Assembly (NCBI GenBank): GCA_963674625.2
Contig: CAXXXO010000004.1
Coordinates: 248,001-312,000, forward strand
From: JALHFZ01 sp963674625
GTDB lineage: Bacteria; Synergistota; Synergistia; Synergistales; Aminobacteriaceae
DNA length: 64,000 bases
Direction: 5' to 3'
Below, piece by piece: positions 23,981 to 31,876 of this stretch. Numbering within the stretch: position 1 is the first letter of the stretch; each line of letters begins with the position of its first letter. Below the pieces are notes generated by a model. The model was not told the origin of the DNA and ran no database searches. It was given only the letters and a program-made list of their open reading frames with translations. Made by a program: the position numbers and the translations under genes.

Positions 23981-25083
23981 CTCGGAACGGACATCCTTTC
24001 GATTTCGTCGCTGAGCCTTCGGGCGGCCCCCCGGGGAGCGAAGAGGGAGAGATCGGCCAGGGCTTTTCCGGCCGAGGCGAGCCAGAAGTTATCCCGGAGA
24101 CGTCCCGCCGCCCTCGACGCGGCCTCCTCCGGGGTGAACTCGCCGATCATCTCGTCCACAAGCTCCCGGCCCGCCAGCCGGTTCGGCCACGCGAGGAAGC
24201 CGGCTCTGCGCCCCTTTGCCCGGAGGACCCTGTTCCGAAGGAGAGAACCCACCAGGGGAAGAGAAACCGCCAGGCCGGCAAGGCCGGACAAGGGGATGCT
24301 TTTCAGCGCAGAGAAGGGAACGAGTGTCAAAAAAGGAATTCCCCGGTGAAGAAGCTCCAGAGTATTCGTCCCCGGCTGGGTTACGGCGAAATCCACACCC
24401 CCGAAGGCTCCCTCTTCTCCCCCCGGGACCGGAGAAAACCCGGCATCTTTCCAGAGATGCTCCTCGTCGCTTCGGGTGAAGGGAGACAGGACGACCCGGG
24501 GATCCATGGCGGGGAACTCTTTCGCAAGGGCATCCTTCATCCGTCTCAGGAAAGGGAGGGCGAAAATCCGGATGTTCTCCCTGCTTCCGGGCAGAAAGGC
24601 CACGACGGGCCCCTTTCCTGCCGGGACATCATGGATCTTCGTCTGGAGTTCGAGGTCGTCGGCGACGAGATCCCCCACCGCAACGGCCCCCGGAATGCCC
24701 TCCGCCATGGCTGGAAAAGCCGTGTAGACCCCCGCGCAGCGGCCCATTCCTCTTTTTTTCCCGTAGGCATAGCACAGAAGGGGAACGCCTCCGAAGCGGG
24801 CCATGATTCTGCCCCAGAGCAGATCCCCCCCGAGCTGAACGATGCAGTCTGTATTCCGGGCTTCGGCGGCGAGCCTTCCGAGGTCCCCGAGGGAGGAGGG
24901 GGGAGGAAGCACTCGCTTTGCGCCGAGTTCTTCGGCGATCCGCTCTTCCTCCCCGCAGGCGAACTGGCAGGGAAGAAGGGCGATGGTGGCCGAAATCCCC
25001 CGCTTTTCAAGCTCCCTGAGAAGGGGGCGCACCCACCCCCAGAGTTCTCCGGGGCCGTTGGTGAGGAGGGTCAGTTTTCTCAT
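23977..25083 (-). CDS. LpxB-like glycosyltransferase of unknown specificity
   Basis: A 368-residue GT-B protein in the lipid-A-disaccharide-synthase superfamily but clearly distinct from the neighbouring lpxB. Seen: LLTNGPGELWGWVRPLLREL at the N-terminus (a Gly-rich UDP-sugar loop), IVQLGGDLLWGRI, VVAFLPGSRENIRIFALPF (shared with LpxB) and VTQPGTNTLELLHRGIPF. No catalytic assignment can be made. It lies between lpxB and msbA with 4-bp overlaps on both sides, so it is tied to lipid A synthesis or export. It might be an accessory glycosyltransferase or a scaffold. Confidence 0.8.
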   Translation of the reverse strand: MRKLTLLTNGPGELWGWVRPLLRELEKRGISATIALLPCQFACGEEERIAEELGAKRVLPPPSSLGDLGRLAAEARNTDCIVQLGGDLLWGRIMARFGGVPLLCYAYGKKRGMGRCAGVYTAFPAMAEGIPGAVAVGDLVADDLELQTKIHDVPAGKGPVVAFLPGSRENIRIFALPFLRRMKDALAKEFPAMDPRVVLSPFTRSDEEHLWKDAGFSPVPGGEEGAFGGVDFAVTQPGTNTLELLHRGIPFLTLVPFSALKSIPLSGLAGLAVSLPLVGSLLRNRVLRAKGRRAGFLAWPNRLAGRELVDEMIGEFTPEEAASRAAGRLRDNFWLASAGKALADLSLFAPRGAARRLSDEIERMSVPR

Positions 25084-26198
25084 GCCCTTCCCTCCCCGGC
25101 ACCGGGAAGAAGTTCGAGAAGAGAACGGGCCCAGAAGCGGAGAGCCCCGGGAGGCCCCATGGCATCCTTCGCCGAGGCGATCTTCCTGTCGAGATCAGCC
25201 CGGAGATCCCTGTCCTCCAGGTAGGCCAGAAGAGCCCGGAACACCCCCTCTCCCGTCGCCCTTTTCTGCAGCAGTTCGGGGTAGATCTCCTCCCCCATCA
25301 GCATGTTGGGCAGGGAGACCCAGGGAGTGCGGACAAGAGCGCGCCAGGCGAGGGAGGAAACAAAGTCCACCTTGTAGAGAACGGCCATGAAACGGCCGGC
25401 CATCATGGCCTCCACGGCGGCCGTTCCGCTCGCTCCCGCAGCGGCCTCGCTTTCCAGCATAAGCACTCTCCCCCCCCTTTCGTCATATTCCCATCCCCGG
25501 AGGGTCTCCTTCATCCTTTCGGCAAGATCGCCGGGCAGTCCCGGAGCGATGGAGAAGACGGGACGATACCCCCTCTCCTGAAGGAGGTTCGCGCACTCCA
25601 TAAGAGGAGGCAGCAATCGGGCAATTTCCGATCCTCTGCTTCCGGGAAGCAGGGCTATCTGTCCCGGAGAATATCGCCCTCCCACCGGAAGGGAAAGAAA
25701 CTCGTCCACGAGGGGGTGTCCTCTCCAGAGGGAAGGCACTCCTCTCTCCGTGAGAAATTCATGTTCAAAGCGGAAGAGAGGAAGACAGAGATCCGCGTTC
25801 CGGGCGAGAAGTGCGCATCTCCCCGACCGCCAGGCCCACACCGTGGGGGGGACGGCATAGACGATCACGCCCCTCCACCCTTTTTTCCGGAGGCCCGAGA
25901 CGAGGGGAAGATGAAAGTCGGGACTGTCGAAGACTATGAGGGCCCCGGGGTTCCGGTCCATGATCTCCTCCGTCATCTCCCTTTTCAGCCGGAGCAGCCG
26001 GGGAAGGGCCGCCAGGGCACCGCTGACCCCCATGATGGAAAGAGCTCCGGGGTCCCGGAGAAGGACGCCCCCCGCCCCGGCGGTCCTCGGACCGATCATG
26101 CCGCAGACTTCTCCGTCGTAGCCGAGGGAACGCAGGGCAGCGAGGAGCCCGGAGGCGTATCCGTCCCCCGAGATCTCCCCGCAGCTGAAGTAGATCAT
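25080..26198 (-). CDS. lpxB: Lipid-A-disaccharide synthase
   Basis: Peripheral inner-membrane GT19 enzyme joining UDP-2,3-diacylglucosamine and lipid X. The 372-residue protein has the family start IYFSCGEISGDGYASGLL, VFDSPDFHLPL, VIVYAVPPTVWAWRSGR, IALLPGSRGSEIARLLP, LMLESEAAAGASGTAAVEAM and LPNMLMGEEIYPELLQ. ATG 26198 overlaps the lpxI stop by 4 bp (ATGA); a longer open frame to 26429 runs inside lpxI and is not coding. Confidence 0.95.
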   Translation of the reverse strand: MIYFSCGEISGDGYASGLLAALRSLGYDGEVCGMIGPRTAGAGGVLLRDPGALSIMGVSGALAALPRLLRLKREMTEEIMDRNPGALIVFDSPDFHLPLVSGLRKKGWRGVIVYAVPPTVWAWRSGRCALLARNADLCLPLFRFEHEFLTERGVPSLWRGHPLVDEFLSLPVGGRYSPGQIALLPGSRGSEIARLLPPLMECANLLQERGYRPVFSIAPGLPGDLAERMKETLRGWEYDERGGRVLMLESEAAAGASGTAAVEAMMAGRFMAVLYKVDFVSSLAWRALVRTPWVSLPNMLMGEEIYPELLQKRATGEGVFRALLAYLEDRDLRADLDRKIASAKDAMGPPGALRFWARSLLELLPGAGEGRA

Positions 26199-27037
26199 CG
26201 GGGACGCAGCCCCTCCACCGCGATGGAAAGCTCCTCTGCGAGGGCGGTGAACTTTTTTTTGTCCAGGATGATGGTCCGCTCCGCTTCGACGGCAAGGGCC
26301 GTCAGCCCGTTTTCTCCCATGACGGCCAGGGTGTCCGGTCCCACGGCGGGAAGATCGAAGCGGACGTCCTGATCGGGACGCATCATCTTGACCACGGCAC
26401 CTCCGGCGCCTCCGAGAAGAGAGCCGCACCGGCGGATCATCTCGTCCGTCCCTTCCATGGCCTCCACTGCGACCACGGCTCTTCCCGACACGGCCACGGC
26501 CTGGCCGAAGGAAAGGGGCAGGGTTACCGAAAGTACATCCCTGCCGCAGAGCACGTCTTCCCGGTCTCCCTCTGAGAGGGCAGGCCCCGCAATATGACCT
26601 TCCGGGGCAAGGATGTCGGAGAGAAAATCAGTGCAGGAGACCACTGGGAAGCCGGAAGCCTCGAAGGCGGCGACGATCCTGCCGAGGAGAGCGTGGTCGT
26701 CGTTGCTTCCCGAGGCGAGGACGGCCGCAAGGGCCGCCCCGCCGAGAGGCCCGTAGATGTTTTTTTTATGCACCCGCCCGGCGAGGGTGACGGCGGCGAT
26801 CTGTCGGCTTTTCATATCCTGGATAAGGGCGCCGAGGTTCAGCTTTCCGTCCGCTCCTGGAAGGTACAGGAGATTTACCCGTTCAAGGGATGGCAGTTCC
26901 TCTCTCCCCCCCGTCGTTCCGGGGGTATAGACGACTACCGGAATCCCCTTTGAGCGGGCGCCGCGGATGACCGCCTCGGGCAGCACGCCGCCGCCGGCGA
27001 TAAGGGCAAGAAGACCCGAAAAGGATGTTTTTTCCAC
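26195..27037 (-). CDS. lpxI: UDP-2,3-diacylglucosamine pyrophosphatase LpxI
   Basis: Hydrolyses UDP-2,3-diacylglucosamine to lipid X, replacing LpxH. The 280-residue protein has the N-terminal LALIAGGGVLPEAVIRGARS and C-terminal catalytic region with GVSGxAVVAVEAMEGTDEMI-type sequence (here VSGRAVVAVEAMEGTD), VVKMMRPDQDVRFDLPAVGP and AVEAERTIILDK. The start is GTG 27037, fixed by TAAGGAGG 9 nt upstream; the frame open further upstream belongs to the permease gene. It is separated from that gene by 14 bp and overlaps lpxB by 4 bp. Confidence 0.94.
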   Translation of the reverse strand: MEKTSFSGLLALIAGGGVLPEAVIRGARSKGIPVVVYTPGTTGGREELPSLERVNLLYLPGADGKLNLGALIQDMKSRQIAAVTLAGRVHKKNIYGPLGGAALAAVLASGSNDDHALLGRIVAAFEASGFPVVSCTDFLSDILAPEGHIAGPALSEGDREDVLCGRDVLSVTLPLSFGQAVAVSGRAVVAVEAMEGTDEMIRRCGSLLGGAGGAVVKMMRPDQDVRFDLPAVGPDTLAVMGENGLTALAVEAERTIILDKKKFTALAEELSIAVEGLRPR

Positions 27038-27051
27038 TGCCGAAAGCCTCC

Positions 27052-28161
27052 TTACCCGTTCGCCCGCCGGGCGAAAAAGCCGCCGACCAGCAAAAATACG
27101 ATATTGGGAAGCCAGGCCGCGAGGATGGGAAGAAGATACCCCGCCTCGCCGAGAGCACGGCTGAAGGACATGGTGACATAGTAGGCGAAGACGATGAGCA
27201 CGCTGAGGCCGAAGCCGATTCCCGGACCCGCCCGGCTCGAGCGGACTCCGAGACTGGCTCCGAGTATTGCCAGGACGACGCTGGCCCAGGGGAGGGCAAG
27301 CCTCAGATGGAACATGACCTGCAGGGGAGTGAGGTTCGCCCCCTCCCTGCGGAGGAGTGCGATCTGGGCGAGGAGCTCGGCGGAACTCATCTCCGCAGGC
27401 TGGCGGGAGGCCTTCTCCACCTGCCCGGGGGTGAGGTTCAGCAGCAGCTTCTGCCGTTCGAAGCGAAAGAGTGGGTTCACCTTTCCTCCTGCGGTCACCT
27501 CGAAGACCTGGCCGTTCTGCAGCCACCATTCTCCGTCCTTCCAGAGACCGTCCTCGGCGAGGGAGATGCGGCTGAGCCGTCCGTTCTCGAACTCCTGGAT
27601 GATAACGTCCTTCATGGCTCCCTCCCGGGCCTTCAGCTCGCTCAGGTAGATCACCCTGTGAAGAACTCCGCCGCTTTCCTCCCGGAGAAAAACCTTCTCC
27701 TTGAGCATGGAGGGCTTCTCCTTCAGGATTTCATATTTCATGAGGTTTTCCGCAGCCCGGTTGGAAAAGGGGACGATGGTCTCGGAGCTCAGAAGAGCGC
27801 CCAGGCCGACGATTATGGAGGCGAGAAAGACGGGGCGGAGGATGCGGTGAAAAGGAATGCCTGCCGCTTTCAATGCCACCAGTTCGCTGTTGGTCGACAG
27901 GCGGCTGAAGGTCAGCAGAGACGAAAGGAGGCTCGCCATGGGAAGGGTCAGGGAGACGACCTCCGGCAAACGGTAAATGAAGAGCCTCATGACGACGCCG
28001 AGGGAGATCCCCTTCTCGATCATGAGATTTGCCGCCTGGAAGAGGAGATCTCCGGCGACGAAGACCATGGTGAAAGCCGTCACGCCGAAGAGAAAGGAGC
28101 CGGAAAGCTCCTTCAGAACGTAGCGGTCGAGAAGGCCGAACTTTTTTGCATGGGCGGTCAT
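27052..28161 (-). CDS. LPS export permease, LptF/LptG family
   Basis: A 369-residue YjgP/YjgQ permease: membrane helices at about 14-40, 55-80 and 100-120, a periplasmic beta-jellyroll domain at about 130-260, and three C-terminal helices (LALPWASVVLAILGASLGV and following). With LptB it extracts LPS from the inner membrane and passes it to the periplasmic bridge. N-terminal marks are DRYVLKELSGSFLFGV and ASLLSSLLTFSRLSTNSELVAL. Only one permease of the pair is here; whether it forms a homodimer or has a partner elsewhere is unknown. It overlaps the kdsC-like gene by 4 bp. Confidence 0.92.
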   Translation of the reverse strand: MTAHAKKFGLLDRYVLKELSGSFLFGVTAFTMVFVAGDLLFQAANLMIEKGISLGVVMRLFIYRLPEVVSLTLPMASLLSSLLTFSRLSTNSELVALKAAGIPFHRILRPVFLASIIVGLGALLSSETIVPFSNRAAENLMKYEILKEKPSMLKEKVFLREESGGVLHRVIYLSELKAREGAMKDVIIQEFENGRLSRISLAEDGLWKDGEWWLQNGQVFEVTAGGKVNPLFRFERQKLLLNLTPGQVEKASRQPAEMSSAELLAQIALLRREGANLTPLQVMFHLRLALPWASVVLAILGASLGVRSSRAGPGIGFGLSVLIVFAYYVTMSFSRALGEAGYLLPILAAWLPNIVFLLVGGFFARRANG

Positions 28162-28637
28162 GGCGCTGCCCTCCGGTTGTGAGCCAGTATGAACTCTGCC
28201 GCGTCCCGGACGGCGCCATGGCCCGCTCTTGATGGAGTTACCATGTCCGCTGCGCTTCGGACCTCTTCGACGGCATCGGAGGGGGCCAGGGCGAGACCTG
28301 CGGAACGCAGGCAGGCCAGGTCGTTCACGTCATCCCCCATGTAGGCCGTTTCTTCGAGAGAAATGCCCAGTTCTTCCGTCAGGGCCTGAAGAGCCGGAAG
28401 CTTCTCCTCCACTCCGTTGAAGAGGCGGAAGACCTGCAGCTCCGAAGCCCGCCGTGCAGTGGCGGCAGAGAAACGTCCGCTGATCCAGGCGATTTCCACT
28501 CCCGCCCTCCGCAGAAGGGCAAATCCCATGCCGTCGCGAACGTCGAAACGCTTGTATTCGCTGCCGCTGCCGTCCAGATAGACTCCGCCGTCCGTGAGAG
28601 TTCCGTCCACGTCCAGCGCGAACAGCCTAATGATCAT
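28158..28637 (-). CDS. kdsC: Kdo-8-phosphate phosphatase (HAD family)
   Basis: A 159-residue HAD-superfamily phosphatase removing phosphate from Kdo-8-P. Motifs: LFALDVDGTLTDGGVYLDG (motif I nucleophile Asp), IAWISGRFS (motif II), a Lys region EEKLPALQAL, and YMGDDVNDLACLRSAG (motif IV). Capless type, like KdsC/YrbI. ATG 28637 overlaps the end of lpxA by 11 bp; an ATG eight codons upstream lies deeper in lpxA and is less likely. Confidence 0.9.
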   Translation of the reverse strand: MIIRLFALDVDGTLTDGGVYLDGSGSEYKRFDVRDGMGFALLRRAGVEIAWISGRFSAATARRASELQVFRLFNGVEEKLPALQALTEELGISLEETAYMGDDVNDLACLRSAGLALAPSDAVEEVRSAADMVTPSRAGHGAVRDAAEFILAHNRRAAP

Positions 28638-29451
28638 TCCCGTTTTCTGTCCGCTCTCCACCTCCCTGGCGGGTCCAGAGGGAGATTCCCCGGCGGGACC
28701 GGGAGCAGAAATCGAGGATGTCCCGGACAGGCCCGTTCTCCCCGGCCCGGAACTCGGAAAGCCTCTCGGCAGCCTGGCGGAAGGGAAGCCCGCTGCGGAA
28801 AAGCTCTTTATAGACCTTCCGCACTTCCGCCCGTCTTTCTCCGTCGAAACCGGCCCGGCGCATGCCTACCGTATTGAGGCCGTAGATGCGGGCGGGATGG
28901 CCGTCGGCGAGGAGAAAGGGGGGGATGTCCTTCACTATTTTGGAAAGCCCGCCGATCATGCAGAGCTTTCCCACCCGGACGAACTGGTGGATTCCCGCCA
29001 TTCCTCCGAGGACCGCAGCGTCCCCCACGGAGGAAAAGCCCGCGAGGCCGGATTTGTTGGCAAGGGTGACATTTTTGCCCACGGTGACGTTGTGGCCGAT
29101 GTGAACCCCTTCCATGAGGAAGGAACCGTCTCCCACGACCGTGCTGGTGCCCTCTCCCGTGGAACGGTGGACTGTCACGTTCTCCCGGATGATCACGCTG
29201 CTGCCCACCCGGACCCATGATTCCTCCCCTTTGAAGGCGTGATCCTGGGGCTCTCCTCCGATAACGGCGTGCTGGTGGAGAGAACACTCCGTGCCGATCT
29301 CGACGAAATCGAGAAGGGTCACGAAGGAATGGAGGCGACTTCCCCGGCCGATTTTGACCCGGCCGGCGACAACGCAGTAGGGACCGATAAAGACGTCTTC
29401 CTCAAGTTCGGCTTCGGATGAGACGAGAGCAGTGGGATGGATAAAGGCCAT
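28627..29451 (-). CDS. lpxA: UDP-N-acetylglucosamine acyltransferase
   Basis: First enzyme of lipid A synthesis, a left-handed beta-helix trimer transferring a 3-hydroxyacyl chain from ACP to UDP-GlcNAc. The 274-residue protein has hexapeptide repeats (VFIGPYCVVAGRVKIGRG and others), the catalytic-His region VHIGHNVTVGKNVTLANKSG, and a C-terminal helical domain (LNTVGMRRAGFDGERRAEVR). Acyl length cannot be predicted. It starts 4 bp after fabZ. Confidence 0.96.
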   Translation of the reverse strand: MAFIHPTALVSSEAELEEDVFIGPYCVVAGRVKIGRGSRLHSFVTLLDFVEIGTECSLHQHAVIGGEPQDHAFKGEESWVRVGSSVIIRENVTVHRSTGEGTSTVVGDGSFLMEGVHIGHNVTVGKNVTLANKSGLAGFSSVGDAAVLGGMAGIHQFVRVGKLCMIGGLSKIVKDIPPFLLADGHPARIYGLNTVGMRRAGFDGERRAEVRKVYKELFRSGLPFRQAAERLSEFRAGENGPVRDILDFCSRSRRGISLWTRQGGGERTENGNDH

Positions 29452-29455
29452 GCTC

Positions 29456-29914
29456 TTATTCGTCCATTCTTCCTTCGGAAGAGTCGGCGAGGGTCTCGGC
29501 GGCGACGAAGCTGAATTCCGCCTCGGCGGCCACGGCGCCGTCCACTCTCCCGACGGTGCGGACCTTCCCCATTCTCCCCCGGATGCGGATCATCTCGGCG
29601 GTGGTGATCAGCTGATCCCCGGGTTTCACCGGCCGTCTGAATTTCGCCTTTTCGACCCCGGTGAGGAACGTGATGAGCTTTTCGCTTCCCGGCCTGGCTG
29701 AAAGCATCATGGCCGCCACCTGCCCCATGGCCTCAAGTACGAGAACCCCGGGCATGACGGGTTCGGAGGGAAAGTGCCCCTGAAAGAAGGGCTCGTTGAT
29801 CGTCACGTTCTTCACCCCCACGGCATGGGTTTCGCTGAGTTCGAGCACCCGGTCGACGAGAAGAAAGGGATAGCGGTGGGGCAATACCTTCATGATTTTC
29901 TGAATGTCAAGCAT
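29456..29914 (-). CDS. fabZ: 3-hydroxyacyl-ACP dehydratase FabZ
   Basis: Cytosolic hot-dog-fold dehydratase of fatty acid elongation, competing with LpxA/LpxD for 3-hydroxyacyl-ACP. The 152-residue protein has the catalytic His in VLPHRYPFLLVDRV, FFQGHFPSEPVMPGVLVLEA with the catalytic Glu, and KAKFRRPVKPGDQL. ATG 29914 lies inside the last codons of lpxC (8-bp overlap) and gives the standard length; longer versions add residues from the lpxC region. lpxC-fabZ-lpxA order balances membrane phospholipid against lipid A. Confidence 0.96.
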   Translation of the reverse strand: MLDIQKIMKVLPHRYPFLLVDRVLELSETHAVGVKNVTINEPFFQGHFPSEPVMPGVLVLEAMGQVAAMMLSARPGSEKLITFLTGVEKAKFRRPVKPGDQLITTAEMIRIRGRMGKVRTVGRVDGAVAAEAEFSFVAAETLADSSEGRMDE

Positions 29915-30776
29915 GGCGCGTCTCCTTTGCATATACAAAATTGTTCTGTCCGAAAAGGGATTTCAGCCGTTCGGCTAACCGGCAGTGCAGTCCGTGTCCG
30001 GACCTTATGGCCACGATGCGCGCCCTGAGGGGAATACCCACCAGGTAGAGGTCTCCGAGAAGGTCGAGGATTTTGTGCCGGACAAACTCGTCGGGGAAAC
30101 GCAGCCCCCCAGAGGCCTGAACGTTTTCGTCATCCACGAGAAGGGCGTTGTCGGGATTCCCGCCCCGGGCAAGCCCCCGGCCGCGAAGGGTTTCAAGCTC
30201 GGACTTCAGGGCGAAAGTCCTGGCTGGGGCGATATCCCGCAGAAAGTCGTCCTTTTCAGCAGAAAATTCCGCCATCTCCGTACCGATGGGTTTCTCGGGG
30301 TACTGCAGCACGCAGGTAATCCGAAGGTCCCGGGAGGGAAAAGCGGCGAGAAGGGAGTTCTTTGTTTCATCCTCGACCATCAGCGGATAGGCAAGAGCGA
30401 ACTGATCCGGATGATTCTCCTCTCCGAGGGATTCCGAAGCCTCCTGAAGCTGCATTGCAAAGGCGCGGCTGCACCCGTCAAGGGCGGGGATCTCGGGGCC
30501 GCTTATCTCCATGCGAACGGAAGAAATACCGAGCCCGGAGAGGGCGGCGAAAAGATGTTCCGTCGTTTTGATCCTTTTCCCGTCCGGAAGGAGAAGATCT
30601 GTTCCCCGGCCCAGGCCGGAAAAGGAACAGGAGAAAATGGGACATATCTTTCCTTCCGCACCGATAACCGGTCCTCCCCCATCCCGGGGAAAAAGGGTCA
30701 CGGAAGCTTCTTCCCCCGTGTGGAGTCCCCTTCCGGAGAAGGTCACGGGCCGGAGAAGCCGGCGAAATGTCCTCAT
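29907..30776 (-). CDS. lpxC: UDP-3-O-acyl-N-acetylglucosamine deacetylase
   Basis: Zinc-dependent committed step of lipid A synthesis. The 289-residue protein has RPVTFSGRGLHTGEEASVTL, the zinc His in TTEHLFAALSGLG, FVRHKILDLLGDLYLVG (second zinc His and Asp) and IRSGHGLHCRLAERL with the catalytic His region. Length fits the single-domain enzyme, not the LpxC-FabZ fusion of Bacteroidota, although fabZ is immediately downstream. It overlaps lpxD by 4 bp. Confidence 0.97.
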   Translation of the reverse strand: MRTFRRLLRPVTFSGRGLHTGEEASVTLFPRDGGGPVIGAEGKICPIFSCSFSGLGRGTDLLLPDGKRIKTTEHLFAALSGLGISSVRMEISGPEIPALDGCSRAFAMQLQEASESLGEENHPDQFALAYPLMVEDETKNSLLAAFPSRDLRITCVLQYPEKPIGTEMAEFSAEKDDFLRDIAPARTFALKSELETLRGRGLARGGNPDNALLVDDENVQASGGLRFPDEFVRHKILDLLGDLYLVGIPLRARIVAIRSGHGLHCRLAERLKSLFGQNNFVYAKETRHA

Positions 30777-31852
30777 CTTCCGTCCCCTTGTTCAGGAGGC
30801 CGTTTATCCGGGAAACCTTCTTTCTCTGAGAGGCCGTCTCTCTTTCCCTCCAGGCGCTTCACCCGGTTCAGCAGTTCCGGAAGACGGCGGAGTGCCGCCT
30901 GAATCCGGAAATTCGATCCGTGATCTCTGGCGGGGAAGCCCGAGACAACCCGTCCCGGGAGAACATCCTTCGTGGCTCCGCCGCAGGCCGCAACGGTCGC
31001 TCCTCGTCCGATGCGTACGTGGTCGGCCGCGCCGCTTCTGGCCGCCATGGTGACATTGTCCTCCAAAACGGCGCTCCCCGCAATGCCCGTCATGGCCACC
31101 ACGATGCACCCCCGTCCGATCCTGACGTTGTGGGCGATATGGACATGATCGTCCACCTTCGTGAAAGAGCCGACGACGGTGTCGTCAAGGGTCCCCCGAT
31201 CCACGGTCGAGCAGGCGCCGATCTCCACGCCGTCGCCGAGAAGTACGCCCCCGAGCTGAGGTATCTTCCGGGGAGGCATTCCATCCTCTCCGGGAAGAAT
31301 TCCGAAGCCGTCGCAGCCCAGGACCGCACCTCCATGGATGAGGCAGTTTCTGCCCGTCCTCACCGATTCAAGGAGGACAGCTCCCGGCTCAATCACCGAA
31401 TGGGCTCCCACCCGGCACTTCCTGCCGATGAAAACCCTTCCCCGGAGCTGAACCCCCTCCTCCACCACCGCCCCATCCTCCACGACGGAAAGAGGGCCTA
31501 TCCACGCCTGGGGAGAGATCTCGGCATCGGGGTCGACGACGGCGCTCGGGTGTATTCCCGCCTTTTTCTCCTTCGATTCGAAAAGGGAGAGCAGCGTCGG
31601 AAAAGAGCTCCTCGGATCTTCCACGGCCACTCCGCGGCTTCCGGGAAAAGAATCAAAAAAGGCCGGAGAGGCCAGAATAAAGGCCCCTTCCGGGACCCTG
31701 GGCATCTCTCCCTTCGTCCACAGGGCACAGATTCTCCCCGGACGGATATCTTCCGGGGAGGAGATGCCCTCCACAACGCTCTCTGCCGGGCCTATGGCCT
31801 TCCCCCCGGCAGCCGAGGCAATTTTCTCCAATGTAACCGTTTTTTCCTTCAC
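30773..31852 (-). CDS. lpxD: UDP-3-O-(3-hydroxyacyl)glucosamine N-acyltransferase
   Basis: Adds the second acyl chain in lipid A synthesis. The 359-residue protein has an N-terminal uridine-binding domain (1-105), a left-handed beta-helix of hexapeptide repeats (HPSAVVDPDAEISPQAWIG), the catalytic His in FTKVDDHVHIAHNVRIGRG, and a C-terminal helix plus a charged tail extended by about 20 residues. It is separated from the upstream envelope gene by 24 bp and overlaps lpxC by 4 bp. Confidence 0.96.
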   Translation of the reverse strand: MKEKTVTLEKIASAAGGKAIGPAESVVEGISSPEDIRPGRICALWTKGEMPRVPEGAFILASPAFFDSFPGSRGVAVEDPRSSFPTLLSLFESKEKKAGIHPSAVVDPDAEISPQAWIGPLSVVEDGAVVEEGVQLRGRVFIGRKCRVGAHSVIEPGAVLLESVRTGRNCLIHGGAVLGCDGFGILPGEDGMPPRKIPQLGGVLLGDGVEIGACSTVDRGTLDDTVVGSFTKVDDHVHIAHNVRIGRGCIVVAMTGIAGSAVLEDNVTMAARSGAADHVRIGRGATVAACGGATKDVLPGRVVSGFPARDHGSNFRIQAALRRLPELLNRVKRLEGKRDGLSEKEGFPDKRPPEQGDGR

Positions 31853-31876
31853 TTTGCTTCCTCCATGCCGGAAGGC

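Noticed and set aside
22277..24349. 690-codon plus-strand open frame opposite msbA
   Set aside because: It is antisense to a certain gene and rich in Gly, Glu, His and Asp as expected from reading codons backward; no start signal.
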